From contig JAKSRF010000007.1 of NCBI GenBank assembly GCA_024403755.1, positions 1 through 46,504 on the forward strand: DNA of 46,504 bases, given 5' to 3'. A program made the translations under genes and the position numbers. The notes beneath the pieces are model-generated. The model had not been told where the DNA came from, made no database searches, and was given only the letters and a program-made list of their open reading frames with translations. Below, piece after piece: positions 17,130-25,782 of this stretch. This DNA is from Clostridia bacterium. GTDB lineage: Bacteria > Bacillota > Clostridia > Saccharofermentanales > Saccharofermentanaceae. Every line of letters starts with the position of its first letter. Within the stretch, counting starts at the first letter, position 1.

Positions 17130-17606
17130 TCAGTTCTTATTTTTAATTTTAGGATTAATCAAATCCAATTTTGCATCATCACCCAAACGGTCAAGAGCAA
17201 TTCGATATCCGCTTCCTTCTCTTTTGTAGCAGTTCTTAACACGCGATATTGTTGCCGAACTTACTTTAGCTTCGGAACGCATTTTACGTTTGACCGCAGA
17301 AGAAACATTCTTCCCGATATCTCTGGTTTGACCATCACTATCCTCAGCTCTCGGAGCAAGATCCTCAATAATAGACTCATAACTGCAATTATTATGAATC
17401 CTAAGAAGAATCTGCCATCTCCTCAAGAAAGAACAAATTTCATTTGAAGAACACAAATCCAAGAAAAATTTATGAACCTCATTAACATCTCTAAGAGACA
17501 AAACTGCAGAATATAAATTCTCCAATTCTCTTACTTCTTCTTCATCGAACCCCTCAAGCAGAGAAGCATCAATATGAACTTCTTTATCATTCTCAGCGCT
17601 GTTCAT
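17130..17606 (-). CDS. TrpR/YerC-family DNA-binding protein with a large HTH insertion
   Basis: A 158-residue protein. ELENLYSAVLSLRDVNEVHKFFLDLCSSNEI and RRWQILLRI match the YerC/TrpR-like repressor family (about 100 residues). In family members about 6 residues separate TYxxI from STATISRV; here SYESI (75-79) and SSATISRV (116-123) are separated by 36, a polar, charged stretch (EDSDGQTRDIGKN..KRKMRSEAK). The tail after ISRVKNCYKREGSGYRIALDRL matches YerC. The insertion falls exactly in the helix-turn-helix, so DNA recognition may be altered. It is the gene before secA; the target is unknown. Confidence 0.72.
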   Translation of the reverse strand: MNSAENDKEVHIDASLLEGFDEEEVRELENLYSAVLSLRDVNEVHKFFLDLCSSNEICSFLRRWQILLRIHNNCSYESIIEDLAPRAEDSDGQTRDIGKNVSSAVKRKMRSEAKVSSATISRVKNCYKREGSGYRIALDRLGDDAKLDLINPKIKNKN

Positions 17607-17611
17607 CAGAA

Positions 17612-17845
17612 TTAACCTATCAATTCAAAAGCCTTATCAACTAAATAAGTTAAATAACCGAAATTGTAAGCAAGAAACAAAATCGCTACCAACAACACAA
17701 TCAGCACAGCATATACTATTCTGGAGATAATCAAATCTCGATTTGCCTTACGCAGAATAGAACCTACAGAGCTCTTGCTGTCAGAAACTTTATTTACTCC
17801 GGAATTAATAAATTCCGGACTTCTTACTGCATCTTTATTCTTCAC
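17612..17845 (-). CDS. Small single-pass membrane protein
   Basis: A 77-residue protein of no recognised family. The first half is polar and basic (SSVGSILRKANRDLIISR), followed by one transmembrane helix (about 46-68, IVYAVLIVLLVAILFLAYNF), and a short end. The start is GTG after AGGAGGCATTCTTA. It sits 5 bases before the YerC-like gene and 79 bases after the TadE-like gene. It is probably co-transcribed with one or both. Confidence 0.68.
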   Translation of the reverse strand: MKNKDAVRSPEFINSGVNKVSDSKSSVGSILRKANRDLIISRIVYAVLIVLLVAILFLAYNFGYLTYLVDKAFELIG

Positions 17846-17924
17846 TAAGAATGCCTCCTAAAGATAATCTAGTAAATAATAACGCAACTTGCGATTTTAT
17901 ACAACTAATATTTTCATTTACCGA

Positions 17925-18947
17925 CTATTTACCAACCGATTCTTTATCAGAATAACGCTCGGAAATTCCGTATTCTTGAATGGTTACGGTTACTCCGCAA
18001 GCTTCACCGTATGCAATTATATCATTACACATACCGTTATCGAGACCGGTATCGTTTCCGGGGATTATTACCAGCAATTCCCTATCAGTAATATCTGCTC
18101 CGTCTATAGAATAAATACTTCCGTCTATTTTTACTTCGTCACCGTCAAATTCTGCCAATTCATCTATTTCTTTACTTATTTTATCAATTAAAACCGAAAT
18201 ATCCGAATATTTGGGTGCAGTAGTATCTATTGTCACAATTGAAGTTATCTTTCCTCCGTCAAATATATCAACTACAGGAAATAACGATGGCAGATTAGCT
18301 CCGAATTTATCTCGCAGAATTAACCCTCTGCTGAAATTATCCATACTCCAGATATCGTCATCATCATTTACAGCAGTTTCCTCACCATTCAAATACATTT
18401 CAAAATCGCCGTATAGCGGAATCGCAGAATAAATGCTTCTGTCTATGGTTCCGACTATAGTCAGCTTAGAATAATTTACTCTTATTTCAGCATAATGATT
18501 CAATTCATTTATAGAAATAACGGTATTAATACTGTCAGGCAGAAAAAAATCCGAACCTTTATTAAGCAAAATGTATTCATTGGCTATATCATCGGATATA
18601 TAATCACCGAACATATCCGACAACAATAAATCTCCCAATTTGCCTTCCTCAATGTCATTAATTCCATATATTCCGCTCATCGGAACAGTAATAATATCTT
18701 TCAGTTGTTCATTTGAGAATATCGTGTCAGGTAAAGCATTAAGAACCGTGGAAGACAAATCCTGTAGAGGTATTTGCATGGGTGGCAATAATTGAATTTT
18801 CTCGCAGGTTTCCTCTAAAGCTGACTGCATAAGCAGGTCGGTACGATTTATGTCTATTACACTTACTACGGATACAATAAGTACCATAAACAACGTAAAT
18901 ACTATGGCTGCCTCAAGAACAACAGAACCAAGTTTACTGTCAGTCAT
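17925..18947 (-). CDS. TadE-like pseudopilin-type membrane protein
   Basis: A 340-residue protein. The N-terminal SVVLEAAIVFTLFMVLIVSVVSVIDI (shown in part: SVVLEAAIVFTLF) fits a TadE-type pseudopilin: a conserved Glu in the hydrophobic segment and a mostly extracytoplasmic body. The rest has no recognised domain; the last 60 residues (ELLVIIPGNDTGLDNG...TVTIQEYG) could form a small alpha/beta unit. GGAGG precedes ATG 18947, which overlaps the previous gene by 8 bases, so the two are coupled. In the family TadE helps build Flp pili; no Tad secretion ATPase is in the window. Confidence 0.62.
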   Translation of the reverse strand: MTDSKLGSVVLEAAIVFTLFMVLIVSVVSVIDINRTDLLMQSALEETCEKIQLLPPMQIPLQDLSSTVLNALPDTIFSNEQLKDIITVPMSGIYGINDIEEGKLGDLLLSDMFGDYISDDIANEYILLNKGSDFFLPDSINTVISINELNHYAEIRVNYSKLTIVGTIDRSIYSAIPLYGDFEMYLNGEETAVNDDDDIWSMDNFSRGLILRDKFGANLPSLFPVVDIFDGGKITSIVTIDTTAPKYSDISVLIDKISKEIDELAEFDGDEVKIDGSIYSIDGADITDRELLVIIPGNDTGLDNGMCNDIIAYGEACGVTVTIQEYGISERYSDKESVGK

Positions 18948-20298
18948 ATAAATAGTAACCTCCGCCTAAGGATAAATAAGTATTTTCATATTGATATCCC
19001 AAATCAAAAGAAGTAATCATATCTCCGAAATCCCTGTTAAGGACGTACAACATTCGGTCCAAAATAACTTCATCCTTACGCCAAAGCATCATTGAAAAGA
19101 TAAAGTCCCTATACTCAAAAATCAACATTCCTTCCTGCAAAACCGGTATTCCGTCAACCTCAAACAAACTGACAGAATAGCCGTCTAATACTGCGTTAAC
19201 ATCACTTACAGAATTGATTATCGAATATATTACAAGAATAAGCACTTCATATGCTTTTATAGGAATAGCTAAACCTACGCCCAAAGTCAGAATATCCACA
19301 ATTATACTTATTACTGTCGCAATTCCGTCTATCACCGACATTACCTTGGAATTATTAGCATTAGAAACCAATTCAGACAAAAAGCAAATCACAAATATAC
19401 CTGAATTAACACCGAATTCTGCACTTCTGCCTTCCAGTCCGGTCAGTATATATTCAACGTCTTCAAAATTATCCTGATGAATTTCCGTGAAACTCTCACC
19501 GATAATCGATTTATCATTATCCATTCTGCTGTCAAAATTATATGAAGCATAATGACATAAAGGCAAATGAAAGAGTAAATCAGGTGTACTGTCGGAAATA
19601 TCAGCAGTCAAATCATCCATATCGTCCAGAAAATCATAAACAGAAGACAAATTGCTTATATCAATACCGTTATCGAGATTTGGAGAGTGGCGCTTTGCAT
19701 AAGAATAGTCATCCATCATATCTATATAATCACCGATTTTACTCTCTGCATCATCAATTCCCGTAAAATTCTCAACAACACTTATTATCTCGGCAACCTT
19801 TTCCGTTCCGTTCAGTATATCCTGAATAACGCCTTTTGCTTTACCTGAAGTAAGACTCCTCAATGATGACATAATCCCATATTCATCAAGGGATTCAACC
19901 GCAGATAACAGAAGTGTTGAACACTCATTACCTAAGACGGCAGCGCCTCTGTAAGAATAATAAGATTCAATCGCACTCCTGAGTTCTTCAGTGGCTAATG
20001 CTTTAAAATCTTCGATAATAACATAGCCTTCAGGATCAATACCGTTCGCTGTAAGCACATTATTAAAAACAGTATCATCCAATTCGCCCTTGCAAAAACC
20101 ATAAATTCCGTAAACCTTAAATAACTCTCTGTCATAATCGCCCATTATTGTCTCGATTTGCGCTTTAAGTGCTCTGTTTATCGTCACAATTCTTTCCATT
20201 TGAATTACGGCAAAAAGATAAGTACTCTCTACTGTTATAACAGCAGAGAGTATAATAGCAATAAATACAGAAGACGATCCGCGTTTACTGTTCCTCAA
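18940..20298 (-). CDS. TadG/DUF5702-like membrane-anchored protein
   Basis: About 452 residues. The N-terminal KRGSSSVFIAIILSAVITVESTYL is a class-III-pilin-like hydrophobic segment, and the nearby IMGDYDRELFKVYGIYGF matches the DUF5702/TadG-like pattern known from clostridial Tad loci. A second hydrophobic stretch (about 325-370) includes ISIIVDILTLGVGLAIPI. The start is uncertain: TTG 20298 lies 9 bases after AAGGAG; ATG 20307 abuts it and TTG 20322 has no site. Any of these overlaps the end of the upstream 102-aa gene. The role is inferred as part of an envelope pseudopilin complex. Confidence 0.6.
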   Translation of the reverse strand: MRNSKRGSSSVFIAIILSAVITVESTYLFAVIQMERIVTINRALKAQIETIMGDYDRELFKVYGIYGFCKGELDDTVFNNVLTANGIDPEGYVIIEDFKALATEELRSAIESYYSYRGAAVLGNECSTLLLSAVESLDEYGIMSSLRSLTSGKAKGVIQDILNGTEKVAEIISVVENFTGIDDAESKIGDYIDMMDDYSYAKRHSPNLDNGIDISNLSSVYDFLDDMDDLTADISDSTPDLLFHLPLCHYASYNFDSRMDNDKSIIGESFTEIHQDNFEDVEYILTGLEGRSAEFGVNSGIFVICFLSELVSNANNSKVMSVIDGIATVISIIVDILTLGVGLAIPIKAYEVLILVIYSIINSVSDVNAVLDGYSVSLFEVDGIPVLQEGMLIFEYRDFIFSMMLWRKDEVILDRMLYVLNRDFGDMITSFDLGYQYENTYLSLGGGYYLYD

Positions 20299-20593
20299 CC
20301 GAATCATCTCCTTCCGTTTCAATTGTCAGGTAATCTGTTATTCCGTCATATATAAGCTGATAACTGTCAGATATTCCTGTTAATGCCGTACATAATTTCT
20401 CCGGACCTGAAATGATACATTGATCATCCTCCTCATAAATAACAGAGTTATCCATATGTTCATTCAGGTTTTCCATAAATACTGCTTCTGAATCACAACA
20501 GTCAGATACAATGTTTAACGGTTCTGCAATAAGAAAAGTTAACACCAACAGAATTACCGACATAACAACAGCTGCCTCTATAGAACTTCCCAT
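20285..20593 (-). CDS. Small TadE-like pseudopilin
   Basis: 102 residues. It starts MGSSIEAAVVMSVILLVLTFLI, with the Glu at residue 6 and the hydrophobic run expected of TadE/type IV-like pseudopilins, followed by a short acidic body and an acidic tail (GDDSVEEQ). The start is ATG 20593 after GGGAGATATTTTT; the frame is open to 20674 but the extension is AT-rich leader. It is the first gene of the pseudopilin operon; four TTTTGTCG repeats lie 75-115 bases upstream. Confidence 0.62.
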   Translation of the reverse strand: MGSSIEAAVVMSVILLVLTFLIAEPLNIVSDCCDSEAVFMENLNEHMDNSVIYEEDDQCIISGPEKLCTALTGISDSYQLIYDGITDYLTIETEGDDSVEEQ

Positions 20594-20668
20594 AAAAATA
20601 TCTCCCTGCATCAATATATTTACCGAACGGTATACATATAGAATACAGAGAGATACAAAAATAAAGTT

Positions 20669-20707
20669 CGACAAAATACGACAAAATGCGACAAAACCGA
20701 CAAAATA
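20669..20707 (-). promoter_or_regulatory. Tandem TTTTGTCG array (Spo0A-box-like) upstream of the pseudopilin operon
   Basis: Four head-to-tail copies of TTTTGTCG on the minus strand, with repeat units beginning at plus positions 20669, 20679, 20689 and 20698, i.e. 10, 10 and 9 bases apart (one helical turn). The copy nearest the gene, TTTTGTCGAA, contains a full Spo0A box (TTTGTCRAA); the others read TTTGTCGTA, TTTGTCGCA and TTTGTCGGT. A possible -10 (TATTCT) lies about 20 bases downstream of the proximal copy. Binding is inferred. Confidence 0.6.
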
Positions 20708-20737
20708 TGCAGGTAAAATCTCAAACTTATTTTACAA

Positions 20738-23155
20738 TTAAGCTCTCAAAACTGCTCCGTACTTATCATTAAGCGTCTTGAGAATGGTATCTACAAATCC
20801 GTCTATCATCTCAGCGGTGAATTCTTCATCACGCGGAGTAAATACAACAGAGAATGCCATACTCTTCTTGTTATCACCCAACTGTGCTCCCTCAAACAAA
20901 TCAAACAACTTGATATCTGTTATATAGTCACAGGAATCGGCAATCTCCTTTTCGATTTGTGCACAAGTAAGATCCTTGTCCATAACAAAACAGAAATCTC
21001 TTTTCTCTTCAAGATACTTAGGAAGCGGAATAAACTTTCTTTCCTTTCCGTAATACTTGGTAAGTGCTTTCAAATCAATCTGAGCTACATATGACGGAAC
21101 TCTCATATTAAGTTCATCCTGAATCTCATAAAGCACCTGTCCGAGATAACCGACATCTTCACCGTTACACAAGATTCTTGCAGTTCTGTACGGATGCAGG
21201 AATGTATTTTGCATGCTTTCATAATCGAAAGTAATATCTAAAGCTTCAGCAACAACATCAACAAGGCCCTTCAAAGTAAAGAAATTCTCGTTCTCACCAA
21301 ATACACCTATACATATTGTCTCTCGCTCATCCGGATACTCTGTAAGAGGCAAATTCTTAGGAATAAAAATATTACCAAGCTCGAATATTCTGCCTTCAAG
21401 TGTTCCCTTCTTCTGATTCTTAGCCATTGCGGTAATCATCTGAGGAGCAAGTGTAGTTCTCATTAATGACAAATCAATATTGATAGGATTAATAAGCTTA
21501 ATTGCAAATCTCTCCGGAGCATCCTTTGGAAGTTTAATCATATCAAGATCTGACGGAGAAAAGAAAGAATAATGCATACCTTCAAATACTCCGGCCGCAC
21601 ACAAAGCATTCTTAATTTTGAGTTCTGTCTTCTGTCTCAAATTATATCCGCCGCTTGTTACTTCTGCAGTAGGAATAAATGTAGGAACGATATGATTGTA
21701 ACCGTACATACGAATTACTTCTTCCGCAACATCCTGATATGTTTCCATATCCTCACGATATGCAGGAATATTAAGAATAAGCTCATCACCATTTAATGTA
21801 GGATTGAAAGAAAGATTCTTCAATATTCTTACCATATCCGTATCCGGGACTTCTATTCCTAGAACAGAATTCACCTTATTAACACTTACCTTCAATTCAG
21901 TTGAATCAATAGAGTTGCCGCTGTTAATATCAAAATGAGTAGCAGATATTTTACCGCAGTTGAGTTCCTCAATAAGATGTAAGGCTCTCTTCATAGCCAT
22001 AACTGTTGTATACTCATCTACACCCTTAGAAAATCTTGCACTTGAATCTGATACCTGACCGAGAGCTTTGGAGCTCTGTCTGATATTATCTCGTGCAAAC
22101 TTTGCTGATTCAAACATAACAGCCTTGGTTGTATCAAGAATCTCAGAATTAAGACCGCCCATAATTCCTGCTAATGCAACAGGCTTCTTTCCGTCACAAA
22201 TAACAAGGTTATTTGAAGTCAAAGTAAACTCTTTCTCATCAAGAGTAGTAATCTTCTCACCGTTTGAAGCGCGACGCACATTAATGGCATTACCTTCAAG
22301 ATAACTGAAATCAAAAGCATGCATCGGCTGACCTAACTCTTTTAAAACATAGTTAGTAATATCAACAACGTTAGATATGGAAGAACATCCGACAAGTTCA
22401 AGTCTTCTTCTCATCCAAGCCGGTGATTCCTTAATCTCAACATCATAAACATAATGAGATACATATCTGGGACACAAATCAGAAGCATCCACAGATACGT
22501 TAAAATCTTGTACAACAGCGGTCTCTGTGTAATCAACAGCAGGTTCTTTGAGAGGCAGTTCCAAAACAGCCGCAACCTCACGTGCAATACCGAAAATACT
22601 CTGACAATCAGGTCTGTTGGCAGTAATTGAAATATCAAAAATCCACTCATCCAATCCCAATATCGGTTTTACATCTTCGCCAGGTACAGCAGAATCAGGA
22701 AGAACAAGAAGTCCGTTATAATCTCCGCCCGGGAACAAATTCTCATTAACACCGATTTCAACACCGGAACAAAGCATACCGAAGGAATCATATCCTCTTA
22801 ATTTGCCCTGTCCGATAGTCATAATACCTTCAACAGTCTTATGATCCTTTGCAGTAGCAAATACAGTTGCTCCAATCAAAGCAAGCGGGAATTTACCTCC
22901 GGTACAAACATTATCGGCACCGCAACAAATTTGAAGTTCTCCGTGTTTTCCGGCATCCACTTTACACAAATGCAAATGTGTATCCGGAATAGGTTCACAA
23001 CTCGTTACCAAACCAACAACTACATTACTGATATCCTTACCAACCTGATACTTCTCTTCAACTTCAAAACCGCAAGAGAATAATTTCTCCTCAAGAACAT
23101 CGGGAGTAACATTAATATCAACATAATCTTTTAACCAGCTCAATGGTACTAACAT
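20738..23155 (-). CDS. pheT: Phenylalanine-tRNA ligase beta subunit
   Basis: The 805-residue beta chain of the (alpha-beta)2 enzyme that charges tRNA-Phe. Domains: B1/B8 at the start (MLVPLSWLKDYVDINV), the EMAP-like tRNA-binding region (VVGLVTSCEPIPDTHLHLCKVDAG, in part), the B3/B4 editing domain (NRPDCQSIFGIAREVAAVL, ITNYVLKELGQPMHAFD), B5, the catalytic-like core and the C-terminal FDX-ACB domain (PKYLEEKRDFCFVMD). The length is normal. It follows pheS by 18 bases with a GGGAGGAAGATAAT start site, under the same T-box. Confidence 0.98.
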   Translation of the reverse strand: MLVPLSWLKDYVDINVTPDVLEEKLFSCGFEVEEKYQVGKDISNVVVGLVTSCEPIPDTHLHLCKVDAGKHGELQICCGADNVCTGGKFPLALIGATVFATAKDHKTVEGIMTIGQGKLRGYDSFGMLCSGVEIGVNENLFPGGDYNGLLVLPDSAVPGEDVKPILGLDEWIFDISITANRPDCQSIFGIAREVAAVLELPLKEPAVDYTETAVVQDFNVSVDASDLCPRYVSHYVYDVEIKESPAWMRRRLELVGCSSISNVVDITNYVLKELGQPMHAFDFSYLEGNAINVRRASNGEKITTLDEKEFTLTSNNLVICDGKKPVALAGIMGGLNSEILDTTKAVMFESAKFARDNIRQSSKALGQVSDSSARFSKGVDEYTTVMAMKRALHLIEELNCGKISATHFDINSGNSIDSTELKVSVNKVNSVLGIEVPDTDMVRILKNLSFNPTLNGDELILNIPAYREDMETYQDVAEEVIRMYGYNHIVPTFIPTAEVTSGGYNLRQKTELKIKNALCAAGVFEGMHYSFFSPSDLDMIKLPKDAPERFAIKLINPINIDLSLMRTTLAPQMITAMAKNQKKGTLEGRIFELGNIFIPKNLPLTEYPDERETICIGVFGENENFFTLKGLVDVVAEALDITFDYESMQNTFLHPYRTARILCNGEDVGYLGQVLYEIQDELNMRVPSYVAQIDLKALTKYYGKERKFIPLPKYLEEKRDFCFVMDKDLTCAQIEKEIADSCDYITDIKLFDLFEGAQLGDNKKSMAFSVVFTPRDEEFTAEMIDGFVDTILKTLNDKYGAVLRA

Positions 23156-23173
23156 ATTATCTTCCTCCCTTCA

Positions 23174-24217
23174 TTAATCATCAATCTGATCAAGCACACG
23201 CAAATCAGATTCAAACAAAAGCTTAATATTATTAATTCCGTATTTAAGCATAGCAATTCTCTCAATTCCTATACCAAAGGCAAGTCCGCTGTAAACATCA
23301 CTGTCAATACCGCAGCCTTCAAGTACCTTCTTGTTTACTACGCCGGCACCGAGAACTTCAATCCATCCGGTTCCCTTACAAAGCTTACAACCGCAACCTT
23401 TACACTGGAAACAACTTACGTCAACCTCAACAGAAGGCTCAGTAAACGGGAAATATGATGGTCTGAGTCTTGTTTTTGTATCATCTCCGAAAATCTTCTT
23501 TACAAAAACATCAAGCATACCCTGCAAATCGCACAATGTAATTCCCTTATCTACAACAAGACCTTCCATCTGCGAAAACATAGGAGAATGTGTGGCATCG
23601 TCATCCGAACGGAAAACCTTACCAGGAGAAATAATCTTTATAGGCGGTTGCTGAGATTCCATTACATGAATCTGACCTGAAGAAGTCTGTGTTCTCAAAA
23701 GAAATTCAGGACTCAAATAGAACGTATCCTGCATATCTCTTGCCGGATGATCCTTAGGAATATTCAAAGCCGTAAAATTATAATAATCCGTCTCAATCTC
23801 ATTTCCTTCATATATTGAGAATCCGAGTGAAGCAAAAATATCAACAATCTGATTACGAACCTGCGTTGCAGGGTGTAAATAACCTCTTCTGATTTTGTTG
23901 GAAGGAAGAGTAACATCAATCTTCTCACTCTCATAACGAGCCTTAAGCTCTTCTTCCTTCATTTTTGTATCAAGTTCATCAAAACACTCGGTTGCCCAAG
24001 TTTTTATCTCGTTTACCTGCTTACCGTATTCAGCTTTTAATTCCTTTGGAACCTTACCCATCTCCCTCATGAGAGAACCGATTTTTCCTGTCTTTGAATC
24101 CATAATTGTTTTACGGTATTCATACACTTCCTTAGAACTGTTAAGCTTTGTTAATTCTTCTGAGATTTCCTGTCTGATAAGAGACAGTTTCTCACTCAAT
24201 TCACCAAGTTCAGCCAT
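23174..24217 (-). CDS. pheS: Phenylalanine-tRNA ligase alpha subunit
   Basis: The 347-residue catalytic chain. An N-terminal coiled coil (residues about 1-95) contacts tRNA-Phe. The class II core shows the [12 protein letters not shown] motif, [42 protein letters not shown] (in part: [15 protein letters not shown]), and motif 3 [19 protein letters not shown] cysteine-rich insert [17 protein letters not shown] before motif 3 is the usual bacterial feature. ATG 24217 follows AGGAGGATAAA. Expression is controlled by the T-box leader immediately upstream. Confidence 0.98.
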   Translation of the reverse strand: MAELGELSEKLSLIRQEISEELTKLNSSKEVYEYRKTIMDSKTGKIGSLMREMGKVPKELKAEYGKQVNEIKTWATECFDELDTKMKEEELKARYESEKIDVTLPSNKIRRGYLHPATQVRNQIVDIFASLGFSIYEGNEIETDYYNFTALNIPKDHPARDMQDTFYLSPEFLLRTQTSSGQIHVMESQQPPIKIISPGKVFRSDDDATHSPMFSQMEGLVVDKGITLCDLQGMLDVFVKKIFGDDTKTRLRPSYFPFTEPSVEVDVSCFQCKGCGCKLCKGTGWIEVLGAGVVNKKVLEGCGIDSDVYSGLAFGIGIERIAMLKYGINNIKLLFESDLRVLDQIDD

Positions 24218-24240
24218 TTTATCCTCCTAAAAAAATATTA

Positions 24241-24480
24241 CAAAAAAATAAGTCCTGTGGTCTGATATAAACCACGGGACGACAATTACATCGCGGTACC
24301 ACCCATGTTCAGGTATGTCACTTCTATACCTGCACTCATGTTTGCTTTAATGCAGCAACTACACCTTACTTTTCATAAGGAGCTCCTGAGGCGAAAAGCA
24401 AATTACCCTACATAACAATCTTCTCAGCAACGATTGTTCTCTGTGTATGTCAAAAGTAAAAGCTCATAACTCATTCACAG
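24241..24480 (-). promoter_or_regulatory. T-box riboswitch controlling pheST
   Basis: The minus-strand leader carries the T-box sequence GGTGGTACCGCG (near 24303-24292), a Stem I distal element (GTTGCTGAGAAG flanked by ACAATC/GATTGT), and a terminator stem GTCCCGTGGT / ACCACAGGAC followed by TTATTTTTTT (24280-24243). The competing antiterminator would use the T-box. A TTC triplet followed by a purine at 24395-24393 is a plausible Phe specifier, matching the downstream genes. Uncharged tRNA-Phe should switch pheST on. Confidence 0.9.
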
Positions 24481-24525
24481 CCTGTAAAAATATATATACT
24501 AAAATGACATATTAGTTTTGCAAAG

Positions 24526-25194
24526 TCAAGTAATTCTCAAAAACGGATTATATTGAATTTCCGTTGTCGCATTTGATTCAGGTCCGTGTCCCGGATAGAT
24601 TACAATTGAAGCATCGGAAACAAAAAGATTTTTTAACTTAATAAGCGACATCTCAAGTTCCATTGCATTCCCGCCCTTCAAATCAGTTCTTCCGGCAGAA
24701 CCCGCAAATAACGTATCACCCGTAAAATATAAATTACTATCAAAAATCAATACACATGAACCTTTACTGTGCCCGGGTGTATGTAATATCTCGACATCAA
24801 CTATGCTGTTTAAGTTCGCTATATCTTCAGTAGGAGCACTGTAAGACACAGGCATACCAAAATCAAATGAACAATTATAAGAAGCGGAGCTTATACATTC
24901 GGCATCAGATGGATGGATGTACAGTTTCTTTCCGGTATATTTATGCCACTCGTCTACAAAACTGATGTGATCAAAATGTCCGTGTGTTGCAACTATTGCT
25001 GTAACCTTATCTAAACTGAAACTCAAGGTATCAGAACTTCCGTTTATAAGATATTTTGCAAATCTGTCTGAATTTAATTCTTTCTCAACAAAAAGCGGAT
25101 CACAACAAGGATCAACTACAACAAACCCTTTTTCTGATTCGACTAAATACATATTTGCACAAAGCGGTGAGTTATCAAAACAAAAGATATTCAA
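24526..25194 (-). CDS. Glyoxalase II-like metallo-beta-lactamase-fold hydrolase
   Basis: A 222-residue MBL-fold enzyme. The metal motif is HGHFDH (71-76, HxHxDH), followed by HTPGHSKGSC, FTGDTLFAGSAGRTDL (bridging Asp) and PGHGPESN. These match the hydroxyacylglutathione hydrolase-like branch without the C-terminal glutathione domain, so the substrate is probably another thioester or ester. The start is TTG, 2 bases after the stop of the MGS-like gene, hence the same operon. Pairing with an MGS fold hints at a shared three-carbon or methylglyoxal context; this is inference. Confidence 0.85.
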   Translation of the reverse strand: MNIFCFDNSPLCANMYLVESEKGFVVVDPCCDPLFVEKELNSDRFAKYLINGSSDTLSFSLDKVTAIVATHGHFDHISFVDEWHKYTGKKLYIHPSDAECISSASYNCSFDFGMPVSYSAPTEDIANLNSIVDVEILHTPGHSKGSCVLIFDSNLYFTGDTLFAGSAGRTDLKGGNAMELEMSLIKLKNLFVSDASIVIYPGHGPESNATTEIQYNPFLRIT

Positions 25195-25196
25195 AA

Positions 25197-25598
25197 TTAA
25201 ACACCGTAATCATTATTGATATTCAAACGCCAATCAAGATCACCGCGATCCATACCGAGTATCAAAATCTCTGCAGTTGCAAGATTGGTAGCATACGGAA
25301 TATTATTGGCATCACATACCTTAAGCAATTCGTCTATTCCTGACTGAGTATTCTTTCCGTCACGGAGACAAATAACACAGTCAATCTCATTAAAACTTGC
25401 TCTTGAAGCCAACTGTTCAAGACCTGAAGAATAATCAACAGACAAACCTGATATCTCCAAATCAACGGAGGAATGCAAAAGCTTTCCGGTATTATATACT
25501 GAAATCAACTGATGTTTTAACAATAAAGGACGGTAAGCAATACAAAAATTCACAAGTAATTCGTTCTTTCTATTATCAGCCAACAAAACTACTTTCAT
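25197..25598 (-). CDS. Methylglyoxal synthase-fold protein lacking catalytic residues
   Basis: A 133-residue protein aligning over its length with MgsA: MKVVLLADNRKNELLVNF, YNTGKLL (phosphate loop, TG kept), the LRD segment, and IPYATNLATAEIL. The family's His near residue 8 (AHD) is Asp-Asn here (ADN); the GGDQQ loop carrying the catalytic Asp reads SGLEQ; and the PHxPD segment is shortened by three residues (TQSGID). Methylglyoxal formation is therefore unlikely. A ligand-sensing MGS domain is a reasonable alternative. It has its own promoter and is followed by the MBL hydrolase. Confidence 0.78.
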   Translation of the reverse strand: MKVVLLADNRKNELLVNFCIAYRPLLLKHQLISVYNTGKLLHSSVDLEISGLSVDYSSGLEQLASRASFNEIDCVICLRDGKNTQSGIDELLKVCDANNIPYATNLATAEILILGMDRGDLDWRLNINNDYGV

Positions 25599-25628
25599 AG
25601 CCTACCTCCACAATTCACATATATACTA

Positions 25629-25657
25629 ATTCTACAAAAAGAGATTATTTAACGCAA
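25629..25657 (-). promoter_or_regulatory. Sigma-A promoter of the MGS-like/MBL operon
   Basis: Minus-strand TTGCGT (25657-25652), 17-base spacer, TAGAAT (25634-25629), about 30 bases ahead of the start codon at 25598, which has GGAGGTAGGCT. Confidence 0.6.
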
Positions 25658-25782
25658 TAGAAAAATAAAATATTATCACGATAATTTGTTAAAGTTCATC
25701 GGTATAAATCACACATTTAAGTTTACTATATCAAAGCATCTTGACATCTACAACGCGAACTCAATTATAAATATAAACAATG

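Noticed and set aside
20712..20734. AT-rich hairpin GTAAAA...TTTTAC after pheT
   Set aside because: A short, weak stem without a T run; not convincing as a terminator.
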